A stretch of 64,000 nt of DNA from Streptomyces sp. NRRL B-24484 (GTDB lineage: Bacteria > Actinomycetota > Actinomycetes > Streptomycetales > Streptomycetaceae), in contig NZ_JOAI01000006.1 in the NCBI RefSeq assembly GCF_000717715.1, forward strand, positions 221,065 to 285,064, written 5' to 3'. The position numbers and the translations under genes are program-made. Positions within the stretch are counted from its first letter, which is position 1; the number at the start of each line of letters is the position of its first letter. The notes beneath the pieces were generated by a model. That model was not told the DNA's origin and made no database searches. It worked only from the letters and a program-made list of their open reading frames with translations. This document shows, in pieces, positions 45,119 to 54,346 of the stretch.

Positions 45119-46447
45119 ATGGCCTCAGGCGTCCGGGCCGCCCGCACCGCACCGTTCCCGCAGTGGTGGCGGCTGCCCGCGAGGCCCCGGCCCGTCGCGG
45201 CGGCCGCGGCCGCCACCGTGCTGCTGGTCTGCGTGCCCACGGGGGAGAAGGACGTCACCGCCGCCGTCCACGTCACCCCGGCCGACCTCGCCTCGCTGCT
45301 GCTGGTCGCCCTCACCGCCGTCGACCTGCTGCGCGGCCGGGCCCGGCTGGACCGCACGGTCTGCCTGCTGTTCGGCGCGGTGGTCTGCGCGGCCGCCGCC
45401 GCCACCCTCGCCTCGATCGACCCGCAGGCCAGCACCACCGGCTTCGTCCGGCTGGTGCAGATCTTCGTCCTGGTGCCCGCCGCCGTCGCCTGCGCGCTGC
45501 GTACCCGCCGCGACCGCCGGCTGGTGCTGGGCGCCTTCGTCGCCGCCGCCCTGGCCGAGGGCGCGGTCGGCGCGCAGCAGTACCTCACCCGCACCGGCGC
45601 CTCGTACGCAGGCCAACCGGTCCGCGCCGTCGGCACCTTCGGTGCGCTGGACATCATGGCGATGTCCACCGTGGTCAGCTTCGGACTGCTCGCCGCGCTC
45701 GCCCTGGCGCTCGGCGAACGCGGCCCCGGCGGCCGGCCCGCCCTGCGCCGGGCGCTGTACGCCGCGGCCGCGCTGCTGACCTTCCCGCTCGCCGTCTCCT
45801 TCAGCCGCGGCAGCTGGATCGCCTGCGCCGCGGCCGTCGCCGTGCTGATGCTGCGCGCCGACGCCCGGCTCGCGCTGCGCTGCGCCGTGCTCGGCGCGGC
45901 CGCCGCGGTGGTGCTGGTCGGCGGATTCGGCCTCGGCGCCTCCGGCGTCGCCGAACGGCTCGGCAGCATCGGCTCGGTGCAGGCCGCCCCCGACCAGTCG
46001 GTCAGCGACCGCTACGACCTGTGGGCGACCGCCGGACGGATCTGGCAGGACCACCCCGCCACCGGCGCCGGGCCGAAGGCCTTCCAGCAGCTGCGCGACG
46101 GCCACGCCCCGCTGCGGCTCTCCTCGGGCAGCGACGCCGAGGACGCCACGATCGGCTTCCAGCGCGAACCGCTGCTCTCGCCGCACAACATGTACTTCCT
46201 GGTGCTCAGCGAGCAGGGCCTGCTGGGCATCACCGCGTACGCGGCGCTCTTCCTCGCCCTGCTGGCCGGCTGCCTGCGCCGGGCCCGCGGCAGCGGCGCC
46301 CTGGCCGCGCTCGCCCTGCTGGTGTGGATCCTCGTCGACTTCCTGTACGCGGACATCGGCGGCACCACCACCGTGCTGACCTCGGTGGTGCTCGGCCTCG
46401 CCGCCCGGGCCGCCTTCCCCGGCCCGGCGGACCCGGAGGCGCGATGA
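45119..46447 (+). CDS. O-antigen ligase/polymerase-family membrane protein
   Basis: A 442-residue protein with about twelve membrane segments, starting one base after the previous stop. The central VSFSRGSWIACAAAVAVL segment and the large outer loop (SVSDRYDLWATAGRIWQDHPATGAG) match the Wzy/WaaL-like family. In this cluster it would polymerise repeat units, or ligate the polymer, at the outer face. It overlaps the MurJ-like gene by ATGA. Confidence 0.88.
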   Translation: MASGVRAARTAPFPQWWRLPARPRPVAAAAAATVLLVCVPTGEKDVTAAVHVTPADLASLLLVALTAVDLLRGRARLDRTVCLLFGAVVCAAAAATLASIDPQASTTGFVRLVQIFVLVPAAVACALRTRRDRRLVLGAFVAAALAEGAVGAQQYLTRTGASYAGQPVRAVGTFGALDIMAMSTVVSFGLLAALALALGERGPGGRPALRRALYAAAALLTFPLAVSFSRGSWIACAAAVAVLMLRADARLALRCAVLGAAAAVVLVGGFGLGASGVAERLGSIGSVQAAPDQSVSDRYDLWATAGRIWQDHPATGAGPKAFQQLRDGHAPLRLSSGSDAEDATIGFQREPLLSPHNMYFLVLSEQGLLGITAYAALFLALLAGCLRRARGSGALAALALLVWILVDFLYADIGGTTTVLTSVVLGLAARAAFPGPADPEAR

Positions 46448-48153
46448 GCGGCGACCGTCCGGCCACCACCGCCCGGCCCGCCCGCGCCGCCGTCCCGGGC
46501 CCGCGGCACGCCGCCGCCCGGACCCGGCGCGGCGGCTTCGTCGCCCGTGCCTTCGGCGTGACCGCGGTGCTCAGCGCCGCCGGCTCCGGCCTCGGCCTGC
46601 TCCGCGACCTGCTGCTCGCCCGGTACTTCGGCGCCACCCGGGGCACCGACGCCTTCCTCGTCGCCTGGACGGTGCCGGAGACCGCCGCGCCGCTGCTGAT
46701 CGAGGACGCGATGGCCTTCCTGATGGTCCCGGCGTTCAGCCTGGCCCTGGTGCTGCGCGAGGAACGCCCGCACGGCCCGGACCCCGTCCGGCAGCTGGTG
46801 CGCGCCACGCTGCCCTGGCTGCTGGTCGCGCTGTGCACCCTCACCCTCGCCGCGGCGGTCGGCGCCGGCCCGCTGGTCCACCTGCTCGCCCCCGGCCTCG
46901 CCGACCCCGCGCTCGCCGTCACCTGCACCCGGATCACCGCCCTGACCGTGCTGCCGTTCGGCGTGGTCGGCTACCTCTGCTCGATGCTCCGCGCCCACCA
47001 CCGGTTCACCGCCCCGGCCGGCATCTACGTGGCGTACAACCTGGGCATCCTCGCCGTGCTGCTCGGCGGGCACACCCTGCTCGGGGTCCGCTCCGCCGCC
47101 CTCGGCGTCACCTGCGGCAGCCTGCTGATGGCCGGACTCCTGCTGGTCGCCGCCCGGCGGCTGCGCGGCGGCGGCCGGCGGACGGCCCGCCCGGCCCGCG
47201 GCGCGGCCGCCGGCGGCCTGGTGCTGATCCCGCTCGCGATGCTGCCCGTCGCCGCCTTCACCCTCACCCGGCAGGCCCAGGTCTTCGTCGAGCGCTTCCT
47301 CGGCTCGGGCCTGCCGCCGGGCACCATCTCGCACCTCAACTACGCCGCGAAGGTCTCCCAGCTCGCCATGACGGCGGGCATCCTGATCGTCACGGTGACC
47401 TTCCCGCTGGTCGCCCGGGCACTGGCCGCCGGGGACCTCGCCGCCGCCCGCGACCGGGTGGAGAAGGACCTCGGCCAGGCCGCCGCGGTCGTCCTGCTCG
47501 GTACCGCCTTCCTGATGGCCTGCGCGCCCTCCGTCGTCGCGCTGCTCTTCCAGCGCGGCGCGTTCGGCGCGCACGACACCGCCGCCACCGCCGAGGTGAT
47601 CCGGGTCTACAGCTTCGGCCTGCCGGCACAGGCGCTGATCGGCGTGATGGTCCGGCCGTTCTTCTCGCTGCGTCCGGTGGTCCGCCGGGCCGGCGACCCG
47701 GAGCCGGCCGGGCTGCGGCCGCTGGACTGGTACCCGGTCGCCGCGATGGCCGTCGGCCTGCTGGTCACCGCCGGCGTCGGACTCGCCGCCACCCCGCGGT
47801 ACGGCGCCCCCGGCCTCGCGGCCGGCAACGCGGCCGGCATCACCACCGCCGCGGTGCTGCTCCTCCGCGGCCTGCTGCTGCGCGGCATCGCGCTGCGCCT
47901 GCCCCGGGTGCTCGGCGGCCAGGCCCGGCTGCTGGCCGCCGCGGTCGGCGCCGCCGCGGCCGGTGCGGTGGCCGCCGCAGGCCCGTCCTCGCCGCTGCCG
48001 GCCACCCTGCTCGGCGGTCTCACCGTCGTGCTCGTCTTCGCCGGGCTCGGCACGGCCCTCGGCGCGCCCGAGGTCCGCGGCCCGGTGCGCGCCCTCCTCC
48101 GGGCCGCGGGCCCGGTCACCCAGGCTGCTGAGAGGAAGCCCCATGGACGCTGA
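46444..48153 (+). CDS. MurJ/MviN-family lipid-linked oligosaccharide flippase
   Basis: A 569-residue MOP-superfamily transporter starting at ATG 46444. It opens with an Arg-rich tail and SAAGSGLGLLRDLLLARYFGATRGTDAFLVAW, the typical MurJ start. About fourteen helices follow, with VEKDLGQAAAVVLLGTAFLMACAPSVVALLF in the second half. Its position in an exopolysaccharide cluster without any other Wzx gene suggests it flips the undecaprenyl-linked repeat unit, not lipid II. Confidence 0.9.
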   Translation: MSGDRPATTARPARAAVPGPRHAAARTRRGGFVARAFGVTAVLSAAGSGLGLLRDLLLARYFGATRGTDAFLVAWTVPETAAPLLIEDAMAFLMVPAFSLALVLREERPHGPDPVRQLVRATLPWLLVALCTLTLAAAVGAGPLVHLLAPGLADPALAVTCTRITALTVLPFGVVGYLCSMLRAHHRFTAPAGIYVAYNLGILAVLLGGHTLLGVRSAALGVTCGSLLMAGLLLVAARRLRGGGRRTARPARGAAAGGLVLIPLAMLPVAAFTLTRQAQVFVERFLGSGLPPGTISHLNYAAKVSQLAMTAGILIVTVTFPLVARALAAGDLAAARDRVEKDLGQAAAVVLLGTAFLMACAPSVVALLFQRGAFGAHDTAATAEVIRVYSFGLPAQALIGVMVRPFFSLRPVVRRAGDPEPAGLRPLDWYPVAAMAVGLLVTAGVGLAATPRYGAPGLAAGNAAGITTAAVLLLRGLLLRGIALRLPRVLGGQARLLAAAVGAAAAGAVAAAGPSSPLPATLLGGLTVVLVFAGLGTALGAPEVRGPVRALLRAAGPVTQAAERKPHGR

Positions 48154-48949
48154 ACCGGCCCCTGGCCCCGCCGTGCCCGCCCAGCCGCACCCGGCCAGGA
48201 CGGCGCCGTGGATCCTGATGTACCACTCGATCACCCACGAGGAGCACGACCCGTACCTGCTCACCGTCAGCCCGGAGCGGTTCGCGGCGCAGATGGCCTG
48301 GCTGGCCCGGAGCGGCCGGCGCGGGGTGAGCGTCCGCGAGCTCCTCCGCGCCCGGGCCGCGGGCGCCGCCGCCCGGCTGGTCGGGCTGACCTTCGACGAC
48401 GGCTACGCCGACTTCGCCCGGTACGCCGTCCCGGTGCTGCGCCGGCACGGCTTCACCGCGAGCGCCTACGTGGTGCCCGACCTGCTCGGCGGCCACAACG
48501 GCTGGGACCCGGACGGCCCGCGCAAGCCGCTGCTCACCGTCGACCAGGTGGTCGAACTCGCCGCCGCCGGATGGGAGATCGGCTCGCACGGGCTCTCCCA
48601 CCGCAGGCTGCCCGGCCTGTCCGCGGACGAGCTCGCCGACCAGGCCCGCGGCAGCCGGCGGGCCCTGGAGCAACTGGTCGGCGGCCCGGTCACCGGCTTC
48701 TGCTACCCGTACGGGGCGGTCGACCGGCCCGCCGCGGACGCCGTCCGCGACGCCGGGTACCAGTACGCCTGCGCCATCGAGCACGGCGAGCTCACCGGCC
48801 GGTTCGCCCTGCCGCGCTGCTACGTCGGCGACCGCGACGGCGCGCTGCGGCTGCTCGCCAAGCAGGGCCGGCACCACTGGCGGGACGCAGTGACCGGCCT
48901 GCGCGGCGGAGCCCCGGTGCCGGCCGCCCGCCAGGAGGCCGTCCGGTGA
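48143..48949 (+). CDS. Polysaccharide deacetylase (NodB domain)
   Basis: A 268-residue protein starting at ATG 48143 with GAGAGGAAG upstream, overlapping the flippase end by 11 bases. NodB motifs: RLVGLTFDDGYADF (catalytic and metal Asp), EIGSHGLSHRRLPGL (metal His pair) and FCYPYGAVDRPAADAV. It has no signal peptide, so it could act inside the cell on lipid-linked sugars, de-N- or de-O-acetylating the exopolysaccharide repeat unit. Confidence 0.9.
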   Translation: MDAEPAPGPAVPAQPHPARTAPWILMYHSITHEEHDPYLLTVSPERFAAQMAWLARSGRRGVSVRELLRARAAGAAARLVGLTFDDGYADFARYAVPVLRRHGFTASAYVVPDLLGGHNGWDPDGPRKPLLTVDQVVELAAAGWEIGSHGLSHRRLPGLSADELADQARGSRRALEQLVGGPVTGFCYPYGAVDRPAADAVRDAGYQYACAIEHGELTGRFALPRCYVGDRDGALRLLAKQGRHHWRDAVTGLRGGAPVPAARQEAVR

Positions 48950-50082
48950 AGGTCCTGCACGTGGTCACCGGCCTCGCCGCGGGCGGCGCCGAGCGCCAGC
49001 TGCACCTGCTGCTGCGCCACCTGCCCGACCGCCACCACTGCGAGGTGGCCACCCTCACCAACCCGGGCACGGTCGCCGATGCGCTGCGCGCGGACGGCTT
49101 CGCCGTGCACGAGCTGGACATGCGCGGCAACCGCGACCTCGCGGTGCTGCCGCGGCTCACCCGGCTGATCCGCAGCCGGCGCTACCAGGCCGTGCACACC
49201 CACCTCTACCGGGCCGGGCTGTACGGCCGGCTCGCCGCCCGGCTGGCCGGGGTACGGACGGTGCTGGCGACCGAGCACTCGCTGCACCCCGGGGTGATCG
49301 AGGGCCGGCCGGCCGGCCGCGGCGTCCGGGCGCTCTACCTGGCCGCCGAACGCCTCGGCCGGACGACGGTCGCCGTCTCCGGGCAGGTCGCCGGGACCCT
49401 GCACGACTGGGGCGTGCCGCCGCACCGCGTCCACCTGCTGCCCAACGGCATCGACGCCGCCGGGTACGCCGTGCCGGTCCGCACCCGGGCCGCCGTACGG
49501 GCCCGACTCGGCCTGCCGGAGCGGGCGTTCACGGTCGGCGCGGTCGGCCGGCTGGTCCCCGGCAAGCGGTTCGACGTGCTGGTGGAGGCGGTGGCCGCAC
49601 TGGCCGCCCGGCCCGGCCCGGACACCCGGCTGCTGATCGTGGGGGAGGGGCCGGAACGCGCCGCCCTGGAGGCCCGGGCCGCCCGGGCCGGGGTGGCCGC
49701 GGTGTTCACCGGCGAACGCGACGACGTCCCCGAACTGCTCGCCGCCGTGGACGTGCTGGCGGCCCCCTCGACCGAGGAGACCTTCGGGCTGACGGTGCTG
49801 GAGGCGCTGGCGGCCGGTCTGCCGGTGCTGCGCACCGCCTGCCCGGCCCTGGACGCGCTCGGCCCGGACGCCGCCCCCGGCGCCCGCCGGCTGCCGTCCA
49901 CCGCCGCGGCCTACACCGAGGCCCTGGACGGGATGCGCGCCGCGCCGCCGGGCCGGCTGCCGCCGCCGCCCGCCGTCCACCACTACGACATCGCGCGGAT
50001 CGCCGCCGAACTCGCCGACCTCTACGACCGGCTCGGCCCCGCCCGCACCGCGCTGCCGAGGCCTGCCGCCCTGCGGGCCTGA
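48946..50082 (+). CDS. Glycosyltransferase family 4
   Basis: A 378-residue GT-B enzyme starting at GTG 48946, with AGGAGG eight bases upstream, overlapping the deacetylase by GTGA. Markers: VVTGLAAGGAERQLHLLLRH, AVHTHLYRAGLYGRLAARL, LLPNGIDAAGY, AVGRLVPGKRFDVLVEAVAAL, LIVGEGPERAALE and the EX7E motif in APSTEETFGLTVLEALAAGLPVL. It is the second GT4 of the cluster. Donor and acceptor are unknown. Confidence 0.92.
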   Translation: MKVLHVVTGLAAGGAERQLHLLLRHLPDRHHCEVATLTNPGTVADALRADGFAVHELDMRGNRDLAVLPRLTRLIRSRRYQAVHTHLYRAGLYGRLAARLAGVRTVLATEHSLHPGVIEGRPAGRGVRALYLAAERLGRTTVAVSGQVAGTLHDWGVPPHRVHLLPNGIDAAGYAVPVRTRAAVRARLGLPERAFTVGAVGRLVPGKRFDVLVEAVAALAARPGPDTRLLIVGEGPERAALEARAARAGVAAVFTGERDDVPELLAAVDVLAAPSTEETFGLTVLEALAAGLPVLRTACPALDALGPDAAPGARRLPSTAAAYTEALDGMRAAPPGRLPPPPAVHHYDIARIAAELADLYDRLGPARTALPRPAALRA

Positions 50083-50117
50083 ACGCGCGACACCACCGAC
50101 CGAGTCAAGGAGTTCCG

Positions 50118-50753
50118 ATGTCCGAACCGCGCCGATCCGTCCGGGCCGCCGTCCGCCGCTGGTGGCCGGTGGCCGTCGCCGTCCCGCTGGGCGCCGCCGC
50201 CGGCGCCGGCTACGCCGCCGTCGCACCCACCGCCTACACCGCCAACTCCTACGTGGTGGTGGTCGCGCAGAACCCGGGGGAGGGCGCGACCGCGGTCAAC
50301 TTCGCCCAGGCGTACGGCCGGCTCGCCGGACAGCCGCAGGTGCTGGTGGCGGCCGCCGCGAAGACCGGCCGCACCGTCTCCGCCCTGTCGGAGAGCGTCC
50401 GGGGCACCACCTCGCCGGACGCCCCGATGATCGAGATCACCGGCACCGGCCCGCGCGCCGCCGACGCGGTGCGGGCCGCCGACGCGGTGGCCGCCTCCCT
50501 GATCGCCTTCGCCAACACCAGCAGCCAGGACACCGGGGTCAAGCTCGTCCCGCTGGCCGGGGCAGCCTCCCCCGACGGCCCCTCCTCGCCGTCCGCGGCC
50601 CTGGACACCGCGGTCGGCGGGGCGGCCGGCGTGCTGGTCGGCGCCCTCGCGATGGCCGCCCGGCGCCGCCCGGCCGGGTCGGCCGGCGCGGACGCCGCCG
50701 TGCAGGTGCCCGGGCAGCCGGTGGAACGGCAACCCGCCGGGGCCGTCCGATGA
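50118..50753 (+). CDS. Wzz-like chain-length/co-polymerase membrane protein without kinase
   Basis: A 211-residue protein with a helix near each end (about 15-36 and 165-185) and an outer domain between, beginning TAYTANSYVVVVAQNPGEGATAV. This is the two-TM Wzz topology. There is no C-terminal tyrosine-kinase domain. It probably sets polymer length or links polymerase and export. ATG 50118 has AAGGAG upstream; it overlaps the next gene by ATGA. Confidence 0.78.
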   Translation: MSEPRRSVRAAVRRWWPVAVAVPLGAAAGAGYAAVAPTAYTANSYVVVVAQNPGEGATAVNFAQAYGRLAGQPQVLVAAAAKTGRTVSALSESVRGTTSPDAPMIEITGTGPRAADAVRAADAVAASLIAFANTSSQDTGVKLVPLAGAASPDGPSSPSAALDTAVGGAAGVLVGALAMAARRRPAGSAGADAAVQVPGQPVERQPAGAVR

Positions 50754-51904
50754 CCACCGACACCCCCGCCCCGGCACGGGCCGAGGCCGCCGTCGGGCTC
50801 TGGACGGCCGAGGTGGACCGCGGGGACGACGCCCTCGACCGGATCGCCGCCGAGTGGGACGGCCTCGCCACCCGGTGCCGCACCGCGACCCCGTTCCAGG
50901 ACGGCGCCTGGCTGCGCTCCTGGTGGCGCCGGTACGGCCGGCCGGGCGCGCTGGTGCTGGTGCTCGTCCGCCGCGACGGCCGGCTGGTCGGCGCCGCGGC
51001 CCTGCGCCGCCGGGGCGCGCTGGGCGGTCTGACCAACCTCGGCGGCGGACTGGTCGACTTCACCGACGTGCTGCTCGACGACGACTGCCGCGGCCGGGCC
51101 GCCGCCGAACTGGCCGCCGCCCTGCCGCTGCGCCGGCCCTGGCACAGCCTGGAGCTGCGCGAGGTGCACCCGGAGGCGGCCGTGCAGCAGGTGCTCGCCC
51201 ACCACCGCGGCACCACCCGGCGCTTCCGGGACTCGCTCTGCCAGCACCTGCCCGCGCTGCCCGTCGAGGAACTGCTCAAGCGGCTGCCCGGCAAGACCGC
51301 CCAGCGCAGCCGGGTCAAGCTGCGGAAGATCGCCGCCTCCGGGGTGCAGGTGGACACCGCGCCGCCGGAGGAGGTGCCGCAGGCGGTGGCCGACCTGCTG
51401 CGGCTGCACTTCCTGCAGTGGCAGGAGCGCGGGGTCACCGCCGAGCACCGCACCGGGCGGTTCGCGGCGCACCTGGCGGAGTCCACGGCCTCGATGGCCG
51501 CCCGCGGCCGGGCCGCCGTGCACCGCTTCCGGCTGGACGGCGAGCTGGTCGCGGTGAACCTGGTGGTGCTCTGCCCGTCCTTCGGCGGCCTCTACCTGTA
51601 CGGCGCCCATCCGCGGCTGCGCGAGCGGCTGGACATCGCCGGCCTGCTCTTCGGGGCGGCCCTGGACGAGGTCCGGGCGGCGGGCATCCCGGTGCTCAGC
51701 CTGCTGCGCGGCCAGGAGCCGTACAAGCAGCGGTGGCGTCCGGACGCGCTGCGCAACGAGCGGCTGGTGGTGGGTCCGCCGGGCCCGGCCCCGGCGGCGG
51801 CCCTGCTCGCCCTGCGGGTGCTGGCCCGGCAGGCGGCGGTGACGCTGCTCGCCACCCGGCTGCCGCGGGTGAAGGAGGCGCTAGCGGCGCGCCGGCGCGC
51901 GTGA
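50750..51904 (+). CDS. FemAB/GNAT-fold acyltransferase-like protein
   Basis: A 384-residue protein of the Acetyltransf_6 (BioF2-like/FemAB) type, starting at ATG 50750. Typical stretches: CRTATPFQDGAWLRSWWRRY, LVLVRRDGRLVGAAALRR, SRVKLRKIAASGVQV, FLQWQERGVTAEHRTGRFAAHL, HRFRLDGELVAVNLVVL and LLRGQEPYKQRWRPD. Relatives sit in exopolysaccharide and cellulose clusters and are thought to decorate sugars. The donor is unknown. Its last 24 bases overlap the convergent GH26-like gene. Confidence 0.87.
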   Translation: MTTDTPAPARAEAAVGLWTAEVDRGDDALDRIAAEWDGLATRCRTATPFQDGAWLRSWWRRYGRPGALVLVLVRRDGRLVGAAALRRRGALGGLTNLGGGLVDFTDVLLDDDCRGRAAAELAAALPLRRPWHSLELREVHPEAAVQQVLAHHRGTTRRFRDSLCQHLPALPVEELLKRLPGKTAQRSRVKLRKIAASGVQVDTAPPEEVPQAVADLLRLHFLQWQERGVTAEHRTGRFAAHLAESTASMAARGRAAVHRFRLDGELVAVNLVVLCPSFGGLYLYGAHPRLRERLDIAGLLFGAALDEVRAAGIPVLSLLRGQEPYKQRWRPDALRNERLVVGPPGPAPAAALLALRVLARQAAVTLLATRLPRVKEALAARRRA

Positions 51905-52966
51905 GGAGACGCCGCCCGGCGCCCCCTTCGAGCCGGACAGCAGCTGACGGAAGACCGCGGCCGACCGCGGGTTGCGGTCGCAGCCCCAGAAGCCGTGCGG
52001 ACAGTAGTCGGTGACGGTCTGGTAGGCGGTGTCGTGGGTGCGCATCCACTCGATCATGCGCCGCACGTACTCGGGGTTGTCGCCGTTGCGGAACAGCCCC
52101 CACTCCGGGTACGAGACCGGCTTGCCGCGCCGGGCGGCGAACTCGACCTGGTCCTGCAGCCCGTAGGGCTCGGTGACCATCTCCTCGAAGGAGGCGCCGG
52201 CCGGCATGTCGTAGGCGTCCATGCCGATGATGTCGACCACGTCGTCGCCCGGGTAGCAACGCGTCCAGGGGATCGCGTCGAGCCCGCGGGTGGGGGTGAA
52301 GTCGAAGCGGAAGTGCTGGCCGGGCACCGAGCGCATCACGGTGACGATCCGCCGCCAGTACGCCTTCCAGGCCGCCGGGTCGGGTCGGCAGCGGGAGCTG
52401 TAGGTGGTGCCGTTCATCTCCCAGCCGGGCGTGAGCACGGTGTCGCCGCCGCCGAACGCGACGAGCTTGCGGGCCAGTTTGAGGAAGTGCTGGTCGAACT
52501 CGCCCTTGTTGGCGCGGGCGAGCAGCGCGGCCACCTGCCCGTCGCTCAGGTTGCCCTCGTTGGGCACCAGCATCGGCACGCCGAGGACGAGGGTGCGGGC
52601 CGGGTCGCGCAGCCGCCACTGGGACCACAGGCCCAGCACCTGGTTCTCGCCCTCGACGTCGGCCCAGCCGTTGCCCGCCAGGTAGGTGTGGCCGACCTGC
52701 AGGTCGGCGCCGCGCAGCCAGGTGGAGAGCTTGGCGATCTGCGGGATGTAGGTGTCCCAGGACCCGACGAAGGCGCCGAACGGCACCTCGTGGGGCGGTT
52801 GCAGCACGGCGGGCTTCGGGGCGGCCCCGCGCCGGCCGTCCTCCGCGCCGTCCGCGGAGAAGACGTCGTGCCGCGCGGTCTGGCTGAGCGGCGTGCCCGA
52901 GGGCACGCTCGCCGTGGTCAGCAGCAGCAGCGCGCTGGCGGCCAGCGCGAGTCGGCCGAATCGCAT
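51881..52966 (-). CDS. Secreted GH26-like glycoside hydrolase
   Basis: A 361-residue protein starting at ATG 52966 with a clear signal peptide (MRFGRLALAASALLLLTTAS). The barrel domain has FGAFVGSWDTYIP at the N-terminus, the acid/base Glu in VLTPGWEMNGTTYSSRCR, DIIGMDAYDMP, and the nucleophile Glu in GKPVSYPEWGLF. These match GH26-type beta-mannanase/xylanase folds. Lying at the end of the exopolysaccharide cluster, it may trim or release the polymer rather than degrade plant mannan. It overlaps the FemAB-like gene tail to tail. Confidence 0.83.
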   Translation of the reverse strand: MRFGRLALAASALLLLTTASVPSGTPLSQTARHDVFSADGAEDGRRGAAPKPAVLQPPHEVPFGAFVGSWDTYIPQIAKLSTWLRGADLQVGHTYLAGNGWADVEGENQVLGLWSQWRLRDPARTLVLGVPMLVPNEGNLSDGQVAALLARANKGEFDQHFLKLARKLVAFGGGDTVLTPGWEMNGTTYSSRCRPDPAAWKAYWRRIVTVMRSVPGQHFRFDFTPTRGLDAIPWTRCYPGDDVVDIIGMDAYDMPAGASFEEMVTEPYGLQDQVEFAARRGKPVSYPEWGLFRNGDNPEYVRRMIEWMRTHDTAYQTVTDYCPHGFWGCDRNPRSAAVFRQLLSGSKGAPGGVSSRAPARR

Positions 52967-53333
52967 GGGGCACTCCGGGAGCGGTGCGGGGGCGGGTGCT
53001 GCTGGTCCGACAGTAATCCCACGCGGCGTCAGAAATATCCCATATCACCCGAAAGTGGCGGTTCGTACGGACGCCCGCCCCCCGGCCGGTGCGGTGGCCC
53101 TCACCGGGCCGCCGGGCAGGCCACGCACAGTGATCATCGCGGTGCGGCCTGTACCACCTGTGTAACAGTCGCCCCGCCCGCCGGGCCGCCCGGACGGCCC
53201 GGCCGGGCCGTGCACCGCGCCGCCGAACCGCAGGTCGCGGGGGGACGGCCGGGGCCGCCGTGACGCTGCGCACATCCGTGGGGCGCCCCGAATTCCGGCT
53301 GACGTACAGGCGTGCGGCGGGTACGCTCCGCCC
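52967..53333. other. Divergent promoter region, no gene seen
   Basis: A 367-base gap between the GH26-like and the PQQ-repeat-like genes. Near 53010-53045 it contains an A/T-rich island with a repeated GATAT (GATATGGGATATTTC on the minus strand), the likely promoter of the GH26-like gene. GTACCACCTGTGTAAC around 53150 is the only other notable patch. Open frames here lack start signals. Confidence 0.5.
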
Positions 53334-54251
53334 GTGTCCTGGAAGCCGCTGCGAAGCCTGACCCGCCGATCCGTGCTCCCCGCGCTCGCCGCGCTGCTCG
53401 TGCTCGGCGCGGGCGCCGCCGCGCACGCCAACCGCCCGGTGCCGTTCGGCGACCGGGTCGCGGAGCCGGGCGTCGCGGACGCCAGCCCGGTCGGTGCGCA
53501 GGTCCTGGACGCGGGCGCGCTGGAGCTCAAGGTCGGTCCCGGCCTGGAGGCGTACGACCGCGCGACCGGCGACCACCTCTGGTCCTACCGCCGCGAGGAC
53601 GCCACCGCCCTGCACCTCGCGATGGCCGGCGAGAGCGCCGTCGTGGTCTGGGACGACGGGCTGGTCACCTCGGTGCGCCCGAGCGACCACCAGGTGCGCT
53701 GGCACCGCGCGGTGCCGGGCCTGGCCGACTGGCTGCGCGCGGACGGCGAGCCCGGCGCCGCCGACCGCACCGAGGAGCAGAAGCGGGCCACCGCCGTCCG
53801 CCGGGCCGCCGCCGCGCTGCAGACGGCCCTGGAGGACGAGCCCTGGGTGGCCGTCGTCACGCCCTCGCTCACCATGGGCTTCCGCGACCGCGACGGTGAC
53901 CTGCGCTACAACTCCCGCCCGCCGCAGGGCTGCTCGTACGACCCGCTGCGCGCGGTGCACACCGACAACGCCGTCCTGGTGCCGCGCACCTGTGTGACCG
54001 GACCGAACACCGGCAAGCTGCTGCCCGGCGGCGTCAACGGCTTCCGGCTGGCCGGCCGCGGCTGGCAGCTCAACGCCGGGCCGGAGGTCGTGCTCAAGCG
54101 CCTGGACGCGCACCGGGTGACGGTCGAGGACGGCCCGATCCTCGGCACCAAGGTCTTCGACACCCGGCGCGGCGCCCCGGAGACGGTCTGCACCAGCCCG
54201 GCGCTGCCGTTCGCGGCGGTCGCCCCGCAGGGGGGCTGCCCGACGGGCTGA
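53334..54251 (+). CDS. Exported PQQ-repeat-like (partial beta-propeller) protein
   Basis: A 305-residue protein starting at GTG 53334. A twin-Arg-poor signal/anchor (residues about 10-32) is followed by two PQQ-like blades: LEAYDRATGDHLWSYRREDA and VTSVRPSDHQVRWHRAVPG. Four Cys are in the second half. Only part of a propeller is present, so it may be an assembly or binding module. Function unknown; it stands alone. Confidence 0.75.
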   Translation: MSWKPLRSLTRRSVLPALAALLVLGAGAAAHANRPVPFGDRVAEPGVADASPVGAQVLDAGALELKVGPGLEAYDRATGDHLWSYRREDATALHLAMAGESAVVVWDDGLVTSVRPSDHQVRWHRAVPGLADWLRADGEPGAADRTEEQKRATAVRRAAAALQTALEDEPWVAVVTPSLTMGFRDRDGDLRYNSRPPQGCSYDPLRAVHTDNAVLVPRTCVTGPNTGKLLPGGVNGFRLAGRGWQLNAGPEVVLKRLDAHRVTVEDGPILGTKVFDTRRGAPETVCTSPALPFAAVAPQGGCPTG

Positions 54252-54322
54252 GCGGCGGTCGGGGCGGGCTGCACCGGGCACGGGCCACGGGGGAATCCCC
54301 GGCCGCCCGGTAGACTGGGCCG

Positions 54323-54346
54323 TATGGCTGTGTTCCCCGGGCAATA
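54323..54346 (+). CDS. Seven-codon leaderless ORF upstream of the ABC-F gene
   Basis: TAGACT (54311-54316) is a good -10 element; six bases later ATG opens a frame reading MAVFPGQ and stops at TAG 54346. No ribosome site precedes it, so it would be translated leaderless. The ABC-F start is 104 bases further. Short leader ORFs that stall ribosomes often control ABC-F and other resistance genes. No clear terminator/antiterminator pair was found in 54347-54449. That it is translated is inference. Confidence 0.45.

Noticed and set aside
42170..52966. A polyketide or peptide antibiotic cluster
   Set aside because: No ketosynthase, adenylation or carrier domains occur; the genes are those of polysaccharide assembly.
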